Below the pieces are notes generated by a model. The model had not been told where the DNA came from. It was given only the letters and a program-made list of their open reading frames with translations, and ran no database searches. The translations under genes and the position numbers were made by a program. Shown here piece after piece: positions 19,384 through 33,858 of a DNA stretch of 64,000 bases (position 1 is its first letter; each line of letters starts with the position of its first letter). The DNA is from Rhynchospora pubera (taxonomy: Eukaryota > Streptophyta > Magnoliopsida > Poales > Cyperaceae): assembly GCA_028095005.1 (NCBI GenBank), contig CM051463.1, positions 9,167,052-9,231,051 of the forward strand. The letters run 5' to 3'.

Positions 19384-22300
19384 CGGAGTCAAGCCCTCTT
19401 GACAGAATTGGACAATTCAAGCGATTGTGCATTCATTTCAAGCCATTTGATCACAATGAACTATATTTAAAGTCTTTATACAGTGGACAATAAGTTTATA
19501 ATTTTAAAAATTCAAATGGATTAGATTATACATGGCAATTACGCACATAAATTGCAAATAATAAGCGTGCAAGACAGAATTGGGGCATTTCACGCTATTG
19601 TGCATTCATTTCAAGTCATTTGATCACATTAATCTATATTTAAGCTGTTTATACAGTGGAAAATGAGTTTATGATCTTAAAAATTAAAAGCAGTTGGATT
19701 ATACATAGCAATTACGCACATAAAGTGCAAATAATGACCATTCTAGACAGAATTGGAGCATTTCACGCGATTGTGCGTTAATTTAAAGACATTTGACACA
19801 ATAATCTATATTTAAACTCTTTACACAGTGGAGAATAAGTTTATAATCTGAAAAATTCAAAAGGATTAGATTACACAAGGCAATTACGCACATAAAGTAC
19901 AAATAATGAACGTTCTGGACAAAATTGGAGCGTTTCACGCGATTGTACATTCATTTCAAACTATTTGATCACTATAATCTATATTTAAACTCCTTATACC
20001 GCAGGGAATAAGCTTATAATCTTAAAAATTCAAATGGATTAGACTATACATGACAATTACGCACATAAATTGCAAATAATGAGCGTTCAAGACAGAATTA
20101 GAGCATTTCACCCTATTGTGTATTCATTTCAAGTCATTTGATCACACTAATCTATACTTAAGCTATTTATACAGTGGCGAATGAGTTTATAATCTTAAAA
20201 ATTCAAAACAGTTGGATTCTATATGGCAATTACGCACATAAAGTGCAAATAATGACCATTCTAGACAAAATTGGAGCATTTCACGCGATTGTGCGTTCAT
20301 TTCAAGTCATTTGACAAAATAATCTATATTTAAACTACTTATATAATGGAGAATAAGTTTATAATCTTAAAAATTCAAAAGGATTGGATTATAATGACAA
20401 TTTCGCACATAGAATTGGAGAATTTTAAGAGGTTGTGCATATATTTAGAGTAATTTGATCACTATAATCTATATTTAAGCTCGCTATACAGTGTAGAATA
20501 ATTTTATAATCTTAAAATTCAAAAGGATTAGATTATACAAAGCAATTACGCACATATTGTGCAAATAATGTGCGTTCAGGACTGAGTTGGAGCATTTCAT
20601 GCGATTGTGTGTTAATTTAAAGACATTTGACATAATAATCTATATTTAAGTTCTTTATACAGTGAAGAATAAGTTTATAATCATAAAAATTCAAAAGGAT
20701 TGGATTATACAAGGCAATTACCCACATAAAGTGCAAAGAATGAGCGTTCAGGACTGAGTTGGAGCATTTCACGCGATACTGCATTCAATTCAAGACATTT
20801 GATCACAACAAAATACATTTAAGCTCTTTATACAGTGGAGAATGAGTTTATGATCATAAGAATTCAAAAGAATTTGATTATACATAGAGATAACGCACAT
20901 AAATAGCAAATAATATGCGTTCTGTACATAATTGGAGCATTTCACGCGATTGAGCATTCATTTCAAAATATTTGATCACAATAATCTATATTTAAGCTCT
21001 CTTTATAAGGTGTACAACGAGTTTATGATCATAAAATTGAAAAGTATTGGATTAAACATGACAATTACGGAGTTTTGTTATGGTGAGTTGAACTCACCAA
21101 AGCGTCCGTGAGTCGCGCTCAAAATTCCGAAATTTAGTTCAAAATGACTGATCCAAACCGTCTAATATGATCTCCCTATTGAAATCTCCATGTAGACCAA
21201 ATTTTATATTTTTTCGAAATTTTAAAGTATTTTTATGAAATTTTAGAAAATCATTAATCTAATTAGTTCTGAACCGTTCAAAAACAGCAGTTTTTAAAAA
21301 TCCGAAATAAATACTTAAAAATTTCAAAAAAGTATAAAATTTGGTCCGCAAGGAGATTTCAATAGTGAGATCGTATTAGACGGTTTGGATTGGTCATTTT
21401 GAACTAAATTTTGGAAATTTGAGCGCAACTCACGGATGCTTTGGTGAGTTGCAACTCACCATAGCAAAACTCACAATTACGCACATATATTGCCAAATTA
21501 TGTGTGTTGTGGACAGAATTGGAAAATTTTAAGAGATTGTACATTCATTTCGAGTAATTTGATCACTATAATCTATATTCATACTCTTTATACAGTGGAG
21601 AATACGATTATAATCTTAAAAATTCAAAAGGATTGGAATATAAAGGCAATTACGCACATAAAGTGCAAATAATGAGCGTTCTGAGCAGAATTGGAGCGTT
21701 TCATGCGATTGTGCTATAATTTCAAGACATTTGATCACACTATTCTATATTTGAGCTCTTTATAAAGTGGAGAATGAGTTTATGATCTTAAAAATTCAAA
21801 AGGATTGGAACATACAAGGCAATTACGCACATAAATTTCGAATCAAAAGTGTTCTTGACAGAATTGGACAATTCAAGCTATTGTGCATTCTTTTCAAGTC
21901 ATTTGATCACTATAATCTATATTTAAACTCTTTATACAGTGTAAAATAAGTTTATAATCTTAAAAATTCAAATGGATTGGATTATACATGGCAATTACGC
22001 ACATATAGTAAAATAACAAGCGTTCTGGACAGAATTGGAGTATTACAAGCGATTGTGCATTTATTTCAACTCATTTGATCACTATAATTTATATTTAAAC
22101 GCTTTATACAGTGGAGAATAAGTTTATAATCTTAAAAATTCAAAACATAAATTTTGAATTAAAAGCGTTCTTGACAGAATTGGACAATTAAAGCGATTGT
22201 GCATTCATTTCAATCCATTTGATCACTGTAATCTATATTTAAACTCTTTATACAGTGGAGAATAAGTTTATAATCTTGAATTGAAATGGATTGGATTATA

Positions 22301-23691
22301 GATGGAAATTACGCACATAAATTGCAAATAATGAACGTTCAAGATAGAATTGAAGCATTTCACGCTATTGTGCATTCATTTCAAGTCATTTGATCACACT
22401 AATCTATATTTAAGCTATTTATACAGTGGAGAATGAGTTTATGATCTTAAAAATCCAAAATAGTTGAATTATACATGGCAATTACGCACGTGATTGTGCG
22501 TTAATTTAAAGATCTTTGCCACAACAATCTTTATTTAAGCTCTTTATACAGTGAAGAATAAGTTTCTAATGTTAAAAATTCAAAATGATTGGATTATACA
22601 AGGCAATTACGAACATAAAGTGCAAATAATGAGCGTTCTAGACAGAATTGGAGCGTTTCACGCGATTGTGCATTCATTTTAAACCATTTGATCACTATAA
22701 TCTATATTTAAAATTTTTACTGTGGAGAATAAGTTTATAATTTGATAAATTCAAATGGATTGGATTATACATGACAATTACGCACATAAATTGCAAATAA
22801 TGAGCGTTCAAGAGAGAATTTGAGTATTTCACACTATTGTACATTCATTTCAAGTCATGTGATCACTGTAATCTATATTTATTTTCTTTATAGTGTACAA
22901 TGAGTTTATGATCATAAAATTGAAATGTATTTGATTATGAATGACAATTACGCACATATATTGCTAAATTATGTGTGTTGTGGACATAATTGGAGAATTT
23001 TAAGAGATTGTGCATTCATTTCGAGTAATTTGAACACTATAATCTATATTTATGCTCGTTATACAGTGGAGAATAAGTTTATAATCTTAAAAATTCAAAA
23101 GGATTGGATTATACAAGGCAATTACCCACATAAAGTGCAAATAATGAGCATACTGGAAAGAAATTGAGCGTATCACGCGATTGTGCATTTATTTCAAGAC
23201 ATTTGATCACAATAATCAATATTTAAGCTCTTCATACTGTAAAGAATGAGGTTATGATCTTAAAAATTCTAAAGTATTTGATTATACAAAGCAATTACGC
23301 ACATAAAAAGCAAATAATGAGTGTTCTGGACAGAACTGGAGCATTTTACGCGATTGTGCATTCATTTCAAGTCATTTGATCAAAATAATCTATATTTAAG
23401 TTCTTTATGCAGTGAACAATGAGTTTGCATTTTTAAAAACACAAAAGAGTTTCCTAATACATGGCAATTATGCACATAAAATGCAAACCAAGAGCGTTCT
23501 GGACAGAATTTGAGAATTTCAAGCTATTGTGCATTCATTTCTAGTCATTTGATTACTATAATCTTTATTTAAGCTCTTTATAGAGTGGAGAATAACTTTA
23601 TAATCTTAAAAATTCAAAAGGATTGGATTATACAAGGCAATTACGCACATAAAGTGCAATTAATGAGTGTCTTGGACAGAATTTGAGCGTT
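19384..23691. repeat. Left flank: diverged satellite monomers
   Basis: Monomers here differ from one another clearly, lack a fixed higher-order period, and include deleted copies (for example 22480-22500, where CGCACGTGATTGTGCG joins two distant monomer parts). A fold-back transposon is inserted at 21070. Several monomers have close counterparts, in the same order, in the right flank at 52.2-52.8 kb. Confidence 0.85.
21070..21472. mobile_element. Fold-back MULE-type MITE inside the satellite
   Basis: 403 bp and almost wholly palindromic. The ends GAGTTTTGTTATGGTGAGTT and, reversed, GAGTTTTGCTATGGTGAGTT continue as inverted arms (CACCAAAGC-TCCGTGAGT). The satellite sequence ACAATTACG is duplicated exactly on both sides (21061-21069 and 21473-21481), a 9-bp duplication typical of Mutator-like elements. 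Removing the element and one duplicate restores a normal monomer. No coding capacity. Confidence 0.93.
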
Positions 23692-24200
23692 TCACGCGAT
23701 TGTGCATTCATTTGAGACCATTTGATTACTATAATCTATATTTAAACTCTTTATACTGTGGAGAATAAGTTTATCATTTGATAAATTCAAATGGATTGGA
23801 TTATACATGGCAATTACGCACATAAATTGCAAACAATGAGCGTTCAAGACAGAATTTGAGCATTTCACACTATTGTACATTCATTTCAAGTCATGTGATC
23901 ACAATAATCTATATTTATGTTCTTTATAAAGTGTAAAATGAGTTTATGATCTTAAAATTGAAATGTATTGGATTTTAAATGACAATTACGAACATATATT
24001 GCCAAATTATGTGTGTTGTGGACAGAATTGGAGAATTTAATGAGATTGTGCATTCATTTCGAGTAATTTGAACATATAATCTATATTTATGCTCGTTATA
24101 CAGTGGAGAATAAGTTTATAATCTTAAAAATACAAAAGGATTGGATTATACATGGCAGTTACGCACATAAATTGCAAATAATGAGCGTTCAAGACAGAAT

Positions 24201-27200
24201 TTGAGCATTTCACACTATTGTACATTCATTTCAAGTCATGTGATCACAATAATCTATATTTATGTTCTTTATAAAGTGTACAATGAGTTTATGATCTTAA
24301 AATTGAAAAGTATTGGATTATACATGACAATTACGAACATATATTGCCAAATTATGTGTGTTGTGGACAGAATTGGAGAATTTTAATAGATTGTGCATTC
24401 ATTTCGAGTAATTTGAACACTATAATCTATATTTATGCTCGTTATACAGTGGAGAATAAGTTTATAATCTTAAAAATTCAAAAGGATTGGATTATACAAG
24501 GAATTTACCCACATAAAGTGCAAATAATGAGCGTTCTGGACAAAATTGGAGCGTATCACGCGATTGTGCATTTATTTCAAGACATTGATCACAATAATCA
24601 ATATTTATGCTATTCATACAATAAAGAATCAGTTTATGATCTTAAAAATTCAAAAGTATTTGATTATACATAGCAATTACGCACATAAAGAGCAAATAAT
24701 GAGTGTTCTGCATAGAACTGGAGCATTTTACGCGATTGTGCATTCATTTCAAGTCATTTGATCAAAATAATCTATATTAAGTTTTTTATGCAGTGAAAAA
24801 TGTGTTTGCGTTTTTAAAAACTCAAAAGAGTTTTATAATACATGACAATTACTCACATAAAGTGCAAACCAAGAGCGTTCTGGACAGAATTAGAGAATTT
24901 CAAGCTATTGTGCTTTCATTTTTAGTCATTTGATTACTATAATCTTTATTTGAGCTCTTTATACAGTGGAGAATAACTTTATAATCTTAAAAATTCAAAA
25001 TGATTGGATTGTACAAGGCAATTACGCACATAAATTGCAACTAATGAGTGTCTTGGACAGAATTTGAGCGTTTCACGCGGTTGTGCATTCATTTGAAACC
25101 ATTGGATTACTATAATCTATATTTAAACTCTTTATACTGTGGAGAATAAGTTTATAATTTGATAAATTCAAATGGATTGGATTATACATGGCAATTACGC
25201 ACATAAATTGCAAATAATGAGTGTTCAAGACAGAATTTGAGTATTTCACACTATTGTACATTCATTTCAAGTCATGTGATCACAATAATCTATATTTATG
25301 TTCTTTATAGAGTGTACAATGAGTTTATAATCTTAAAATTGAAAAGTATTGGATTATACATGACAATTACGAACATATATTTCCAAATTATGTGTGTTGT
25401 GGACAGAATTGGAGAATTTTAAGAGATTGTGCATTCATTTCGTGTAATTTGAACACTATAATCTATATTTATGCTCGTTATACCAATAAGTTTATAATCT
25501 TAAAAATTCAAAAGGATTGGATTATACAAGGCAATTACCCACATAAACTGCAAATAATGAGCGTTCTGGACAAAATTGGAACGTATCACGCGATTGTGCA
25601 TTTAGTTCAAGACATTTGTTCACAATAATCAATATTTATGCTCTTCATACAGTAAAGAATGAGTTTATGATGTTAAAAATTCAAAAGTATTTGATTATAC
25701 ATAGCAATTACGCACATAAAGAACAAATAATGAGTGTTCTGGACAGAACTGGAGCATTTTACGCGATTGTGCATTCATTTCAAGTCATTTGATCAAAATA
25801 ATCTATATTTAAGTATTTTATGCAGTGAACAATGAGTTTGCATTTTTAAAAACTCAAAATAGTTTCATAATACATGGTAATTACGCAAATAAAGTGCAAA
25901 AAAAGAGCGTTCTGGACAGAATTAGAGAATTTCAAGCTATTGTGCTTTCATTTTTAGTCATTTGATTACTATAAACTTTATTTGTGCTTTTTATACAGTG
26001 GAGAATAACTTTATAATCTTAAAACTTCAAAAGGATTGGATTATACAAGGCAATTACGCACATAAAGTGCAACTAATGAGTGTCTTGGAAAGAATTTGAG
26101 CGTTTCACGCGATTGTGCATTCATTTGAAACCATTTGATTACTATAATCTATATTTAAACTCTTTATACTGTGGAGAATAAGTTTATAATTTGATAAATT
26201 CAAATGGATTGGATTATACATGGCAATTACGCACATAAATTGCATATAATTAGCGTTCAAGACAGAGTTTGAGCATTTCACACTATTGTACATTCATTTC
26301 AAGTCATGTGATCACAATAATCTATATTTCTGTTCTTTATAAAGTGTACAATGAGTTTATGATCTTAAAATTGAAAAGTATTGGATTATACATGACAATT
26401 ACGAACATATATTGCCAAATTATGTGTGTTGTGGACAGAATTGGAGAATTTTAATAGATTGCGCATTCATTTCAAGTAATTTGAACACTATAATCTATAT
26501 TTATGCTCGTTATACAGTGGAGAATAAGTTTATAATCTTAAAAATTCAAAAGGATTGGATTATACAAGGCAATTACCCACATAAAGTGCAAATAATGAGC
26601 GTACTGGAAAGAAATTGAGCGTATCACGCGGTTGTGCATTTATTTCAAGACATTTGATCACAATAATCAATATTTAAGCTCTTCATACAGTAAAGAATGA
26701 GTTTATGATCTTAAAAATTCAAAAGTATTTGATTATACATAGCAATTACGCACATAAAGAACAAATAATGTGTGTTCTGGACAGAACTGGAGCATTTTAC
26801 GCGATTGTGCATTAATTTCAAGTCAAATGATCAAAATAATCTATATTTATGTATTTTATGCAGTGAACAATGAGTTTGCATTTTTAAAAACTCAAAAGAG
26901 TTTTATAATACATGGCGATTACGCACATAAAGTGCAAACCAAGAGCGTTCAGGACAGAATTAAAGAATTTCAAGCTATTGTGCTTTCATTTTTAGTCATT
27001 TGATTACTATAAACTTTATTTGAGTTTTCTATACAGTGGAGAATAACTTTATATTCTTAAAACTTCAAAAGGATTGGATTATGCAAGGCAATTACGCACG
27101 TAAAGTGCAACTAATGAGTGTGTTGGACAGAATTTGAGCGTTTCACGCGATTGTGCATTCATTTGAAACCATTTGATTACTATAATCTATATTTAAACTC

Positions 27201-30200
27201 TTTATACTGTGGAGAATAAGTTTATAATTTGATAAATTCAAATGGATTGGATTATACATGGCAATTACGCACATAAATTGCATATAATTAGCGTTCAAGA
27301 CAGAGTTTGAGCATTTCACACTATTGTACATTCATTTCAAGTCATGTGATCACAATAATCTATATTTCTGTTCTTTATAAAGTGTACAATGAGTTTATGA
27401 TCTTAAAATTGAAAAGTATTGGATTATACATGACAATTACGAACATATATTGCCAAGTTATGTGTGTTGTGGACAGAATTGGAGAATTTTAATAGATTGT
27501 GCATTCATTTCGAGTAATTTGAACACTATAATCTATATTTATGCTCGTTATACAGTGGAGAATAAGTTTATAATCTTAAAAATTCAAAAAGATTGGATTA
27601 TACAAGGAATTTACCCACATAAAGTGCAAATAATGAGCGTTCTGGACAAAATTGGAGCGTATCACGCGATTGTGCATTTATTTCAAGACATTTGATCACA
27701 ATAATCAATATTTATGCTATTCATACAATAAAGAATCAGTTTATGATCTTAAAAATTCAAAAGTATTTGATTATACATAGCAATTACGCACATAAAGAGC
27801 AAATAATGAGTGTTCTGCATAGAACTGGAGCATTTTACGCGATTGTGCATTCATTTCAAGTCATTTGATCAAAATAATCTATATTAAGTTTTTTATGCAG
27901 TGAAAAATGTGTTTGCGTTTTTAAAAACTCAAAAGAGTTTTATAATACATGACAATTACTCACATAAAGTGCAAACCAAGAGCGTTCTGGACAGAATTAG
28001 AGAATTTCAAGCTATTGTGCTTTCATTTTTAGTCATTTGATTACTATAATCTTTATTTGAGCTCTTTATACAGTGGAGAATAACTTTATAATCTTAAAAA
28101 TTCAAAATGATTGGATTGTACAAGGCAATTACGCACATAAATTGCAACTAATGAGTGTCTTGGACAGAATTTGAGCGTTTCACGCGGTTGTGCATTCATT
28201 TGAAACCATTGGATTACTATAATCTATATTTAAACTCTTTATACTGTGGAGAATAAGTTTATAATTTGATAAATTCAAATGGATTGGATTATACATGGCA
28301 ATTACGCACATAAATTGCAAATAATGAGTGTTCAAGACAGAATTTGAGTATTTCACACTATTGTACATTCATTTCAAGTCATGTGATTACAATAATCTAT
28401 ATTTATGTTCTTTATAGAGTGTACAATGAGTTTATAATCTTAAAATTGAAAAGTATTGGATTATACATGACAATTACGAACATATATTTCCAAATTATGT
28501 GTGTTGTGGACAGAATTGGAGAATTTTAAGAGATTGTGCATTCATTTCGTGTAATTTGAACACTATAATCTATATTTATGCTCGTTATACCAATAAGTTT
28601 ATAATCTTAAAAATTCAAAAGGATTGGATTATACAAGGCAATTACCCACATAAACTGCAAATAATGAGCGTTCTGGACAAAATTGGAGCGTATCACGCGA
28701 TTGTGCATTTAGTTCAAGACATTTGTTCACAATAATCAATATTTATGCTCTTCATACAGTAAAGAATGAGTTTATGATGTTAAAAATTCAAAAGTATTTG
28801 ATTATACATAGCAATTACGCACATAAAGAACAAATAATGAGTGTTCTGGACAGAACTGGAGCATTTTACGCGATTGTGCATTCATTTCAAGTCATTTGAT
28901 CAAAATAATCTATATTTAAGTATTTTATGCAGTGAACAATGAGTTTGCATTTTTAAAAACTCAAAATAGTTTCATAATACATGGTAATTACGCAAATAAA
29001 GTGCAAAAAAAGAGCGTTCTGGACAGAATTAGAGAATTTCAAGCTATTGTGCTTTCATTTTTAGTCATTTGATTACTATAAACTTTATTTGTGCTTTTTA
29101 TACAGTGGAGAATAACTTTATAATCTTAAAACTTCAAAAGGATTGGATTATACAAGGCAATTACGCACATAAAGTGCAACTAATGAGTGTCTTGGAAAGA
29201 ATTTGAGCGTTTCACGCGATTGTGCATTCATTTGAAACCATTTGATTACTATAATCTATATTTAAACTCTTTATACTGTGGAGAATAAGTTTATAATTTG
29301 ATAAATTCAAATGGATTGGATTATACATGGCAATTACGCACATAAATTGCATATAATTAGCGTTCAAGACAGAGTTTGAGCATTTCACACTATTGTACAT
29401 TCATTTCAAGTCATGTGATCACAATAATCTATATTTCTGTTCTTTATAAAGTGTACAATGAGTTTATGATCTTAAAATTGAAAAGTATTGGATTATACAT
29501 GACAATTACGAACATATATTGCCAAATTATGTGTGTTGTGGACAGAATTGGAGAATTTTAATAGATTGCGCATTCATTTCAAGTAATTTGAACACTATAA
29601 TCTATATTTATGCTCGTTATACAGTGGAGAATAAGTTTATAATCTTAAAAATTCAAAAGGATTGGATTATACAAGGCAATTACCCACATAAAGTGCAAAT
29701 AATGAGCGTACTGGAAAGAAATTGAGCGTATCACGCGGTTGTGCATTTATTTCAAGACATTTGATCACAATAATCAATATTTAAGCTCTTCATACAGTAA
29801 AGAATGAGTTTATGATCTTAAAAATTCAAAAGTATTTGATTATACATAGCAATTACGCACATAAAGAACAAATAATGTGTGTTCTGGACAGAACTGGAGC
29901 ATTTTACGCGATTGTGCATTCATTTCAAGTCAAATGATCAAAATAATCTATATTTATGTATTTTATGCAGTGAACAATGAGTTTGCATTTTTAAAAACTC
30001 AAAAGAGTTTTATAATACATGGCGATTACGCACATAAAGTGCAAACCAAGAGCGTTCAGGACAGAATTAAAGAATTTCAAGCTATTGTGCTTTCATTTTT
30101 AGTCATTTGATTACTATAAACTTTATTTGAGTTTTTTATACAGTGGAGAATAACTTTATATTCTTAAAACTTCAAAAGGATTGGATTATGCAAGGCAATT

Positions 30201-30413
30201 ACGCACGTAAAGTGCAACTAATGAGTGTGTTGGACAGAATTTGAGCGTTTCACGCGATTGTGCATTCATTTGAAACCATTTGATTACTATAATCTATATT
30301 TAAACTCTTTATACTGTGGAGAATAAGTTTATAATTTGATAAATTCAAATGGATTGGATTATATATGGCAATTACGCACATAAATTGCAAATAATGAGCG
30401 TTCAAGACAGAGT
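24201..30413. repeat. Recent tandem duplication of a 3.1-kb block
   Basis: The block starting near 24201 recurs near 27307 with a constant offset of about 3107 bp, three higher-order units. Rare variants are shared at that offset: AAGGAATTTACCC (24499 and 27606), TTATACCAATAAG (25480 and 28587) and GCGCATTCATTTCAAG (26460 and 29567). Only scattered single-base differences were seen (for example GTGATCAC against GTGATTAC). Confidence 0.85.
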
Positions 30414-32301
30414 TTGAGCATTTCACACTATTGTACATTCATTTAAAGTCATGTGATCACAATAATCTATATTTATGTTCTTTATAAAGTGTACAATGAG
30501 TTTATGATCTTAAAATTGAAAAGTATTGGATTATACATGACAATTACGAACATATATTGCCAAGTTATGTGTGTTGTGGACAGAATTGGAGAATTTTAAT
30601 AGATTGTGCATTCATTTCGTGTAATTTGAACACTATAATCTATATTTATGCTCGTTATACAGTGGAGAATAAGTTTATAATCTTAAAAATTCAAAAGGAT
30701 TGGATTATACAAGGCAATTACCCACATAAAGTGCAAATAATGTGCGTTCTGGACAAAATTGGAGCGTATCACGCGATTCAAGACATTTGATCACAATAAT
30801 CAATATTTATGCTCTTCATACAGTAAAGAATGAGTTTATGATCTTAAAAATTCAAAAGTATTTGATTATACATAGCAATTACGCACATAAAGAACAAATA
30901 ATGAGTGTTCTGGACAGAACTGGAGCATTTTACGCGATTGTGCATTCATTTCAAGTCATTTGATCAAATTAATCTATATTTAAGTATTTTATGCAGTGAA
31001 CAATGAGTTTGCATTTTTAAAAACTCAAAAGAGTTTTATAATACATGGCTTTTACGCACATAAAGTGCAAACCAAGAGCGTTCTGGACAGAATTAGAGAA
31101 TTTCAAGCTATTGTGCTTTCATTTTTTGTCATTTGATTACTATAAACTTTATTTGAGCTTTTTATACAGTGGAAAATAACTTTATAATCTTAAAACTTCA
31201 AAAGGATTGGATTATACAAGGCAATTACGCACATAAAGTGCAACTAATGAGTGTCTTGGACAGAATTTGAGCGTTTCACGCGATTGTGCATTCATTTGAA
31301 ACCATTTGATTACTATAATCAATATTTAAACTCTTTATACTGTGGAGAATAAGTTTATAATTTGATAAATTCAAATGGATTGGATTATACATGGCAATTA
31401 CGCACATAAATTGCAAATAATGAGCGTTCAAGACAGAGTTTGAGCATTTCACACTATTGTACATTCATTTCAAGTCATGTGATCACAATAATCTATATTT
31501 ATGTTCTTTATAAAGTGTACAATGAGTTTATGATCTTAAAATTGAAAAGTATTGGATTATACATGACAATTACGAACATATATTGCCAAATTATGTGTGT
31601 TGTGGACAGAATTGGAGAATTTTAATAGATTGTGCATTAATTTCGTGTAATTTGAACACTATAATCTATATTTATGCTCGTTATACAGTGGAGAATAAGT
31701 TTATAATCTTAAAAATTCAAAAGGATCGGATTATACAAGGCAATTACCCACATAAAGTGCAAATTATGAGCGTTCTGGACAAAATTAGAGCGTATCACGC
31801 GATTCAAGACATTTGATCACAATAATCAATATTTATGCTCTTCATACAGTAAAGAATGAGTTTATGATCTTAAAAATTCAAAAGTATTTGATTATACATA
31901 GCAATTACGGACATAAAGAACAAATAATGAGTGTTCTGGACAGAACTGGAGCATTTTACGCGATTGTGCATTCATTTCAAGTCATTTGATCAAATTAATC
32001 TATATTTAAGTATTTTATGCAGTGAACAATGAGTTTGCATTTTTAAAAACTCAAAAGAGTTTTATAATACATGGCTTTTACGCACATAAAGTGCAAACCA
32101 AGAGCGTTCTGGACAGAATTAGAGAATTTCAAGCTATTGTGCTTTCATTTTTAGTCATTTCATTACTATAATCTTTATTTGAGCTTTTTATACAGTGGAG
32201 AATAACTTTATAATCTTAAAACTTCAAAAGGATTGGATTATACAAGGCAATTACGCATATAAAGTGCAACAAATGAGTGTCTTGGACAGAATTTGAGTGT
32301 T

Positions 32302-33858
32302 TCACGCGATTGTGCATTCATTTGAAACCATTGGATTACTATAATCTATATTTAAACTCTTTATACAGTAGAGAATAAGTTTATAATTTGACAAATTCAA
32401 ATGGATTGGATTATACATGGCAATTACGCACATAAATTGCAAATAATGAGCGTTCAAGACAGAATTTGAGCATGTTACGTTATTGTAGAATCATTTCAAG
32501 TAATGTGATCACAATAATCTATATTTATATTCTTTATAAAGTGTACAATGAGTTTATGATCTTAAAATTGAAAAGTATTGGATTATACATGACAATTACG
32601 AACATATATTGCCAAATTATGTGTGTTGTGGAGAGAATTGGAGAATTTGAATAGATTGTGCATTCATTTCGAGTAATTTGAACACTATAATCTATATTTA
32701 TGCTCGTTATACTGTGGAGAATAAGTTTATAATCTTAAAAATTCAAAAGGATTGGATTATACAGGGCGATTACCCACATAAAGTGCAAATAATGAGCGTA
32801 CTGGAAAGAAATTGAGCGTATCGCACGATTGTGCATTTATTTCAAGACATTTGATCACAATAATCAATATTTAAGCTCTTCATACAGTAAAGAATGAGTT
32901 TATGATCTTAAAAATTCAAAAGTATTTGATTATACATAGCAATTACGCACATAAAGAACAAATAATGAGTGTTCTGGACAGAACTGGAGCATTTTACGCG
33001 ATTGTGCATTCATTTCAAGTCATTTGATCAAAATAATCTATATTTACGTATTTTATGCAGTGAACAATGAGTTTGCATTTTTAAAAACTCAAAAGAGTTT
33101 TATAATACATGGCGATTACGCACATAAAGTGCAAACCAAGAGCGTTCTGGACGGAATTAAAGAATTTCAAACTATTGTGCTTTCATTTTTAGTCATTTGA
33201 TTACTATAAACTTTATTTGAGCTTTTTATACAGTGGAGAATAACTTTATAATCTTAAAACTTCAAAAGGATTGGATTATACAAGGCAATTACCCACATAG
33301 AGTGCAAATAATGAGCGTAATGGAAAGAAATTGAGCGTATCACGCGATTGTGCTTTTATTTCAAGACATTTGATCACAATAATCAATATTTAAGCTCTTC
33401 ATACAGTAAAGAATGAGTTTATGATCTTAAAAATTCAAAAGTATTTGATTATACATAGCAATTACGCACATAAAGAACAAATAATGAGTGTTCTGGACAG
33501 AACTGGAGCATTTTACGCGATTGTGCATTCATTTCAAGTCATTTGATCAAAATAATCTATATTTATGTATTTTATGCAGTGAACAATGTGTTTGCATTTT
33601 TAAAAACTCAAAAGAGTTTTATAATACATGGCGATTACGCACATAAAGTGCAAAACAAGAGCGTTCTGGACAGAATTAAAGAATTTCAAGCTATTGTGCT
33701 TTCATTTTTAGTCATTTGATTACTATAAACTTTATTTGAGCTTTTTATACAGTGGAAAATAACTTTATAATCTTAAAACTTCAAAAGGATTGGATTATAC
33801 AAGGCAATTACGCACATAAAGTGCAACTAATGAGTGTCTTGGACAGAATTTGAGCGTT
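32302..33858. repeat. Nine-monomer higher-order variant
   Basis: Order A-B-C-D-E-F-D-E-F: the D-E-F half occurs twice (D blocks at about 32768 and 33288, E at 32940 and 33461, F at 33115 and 33633). The second D starts ACCCACATAGAGTG. A simple unequal exchange explains it. Confidence 0.8.
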
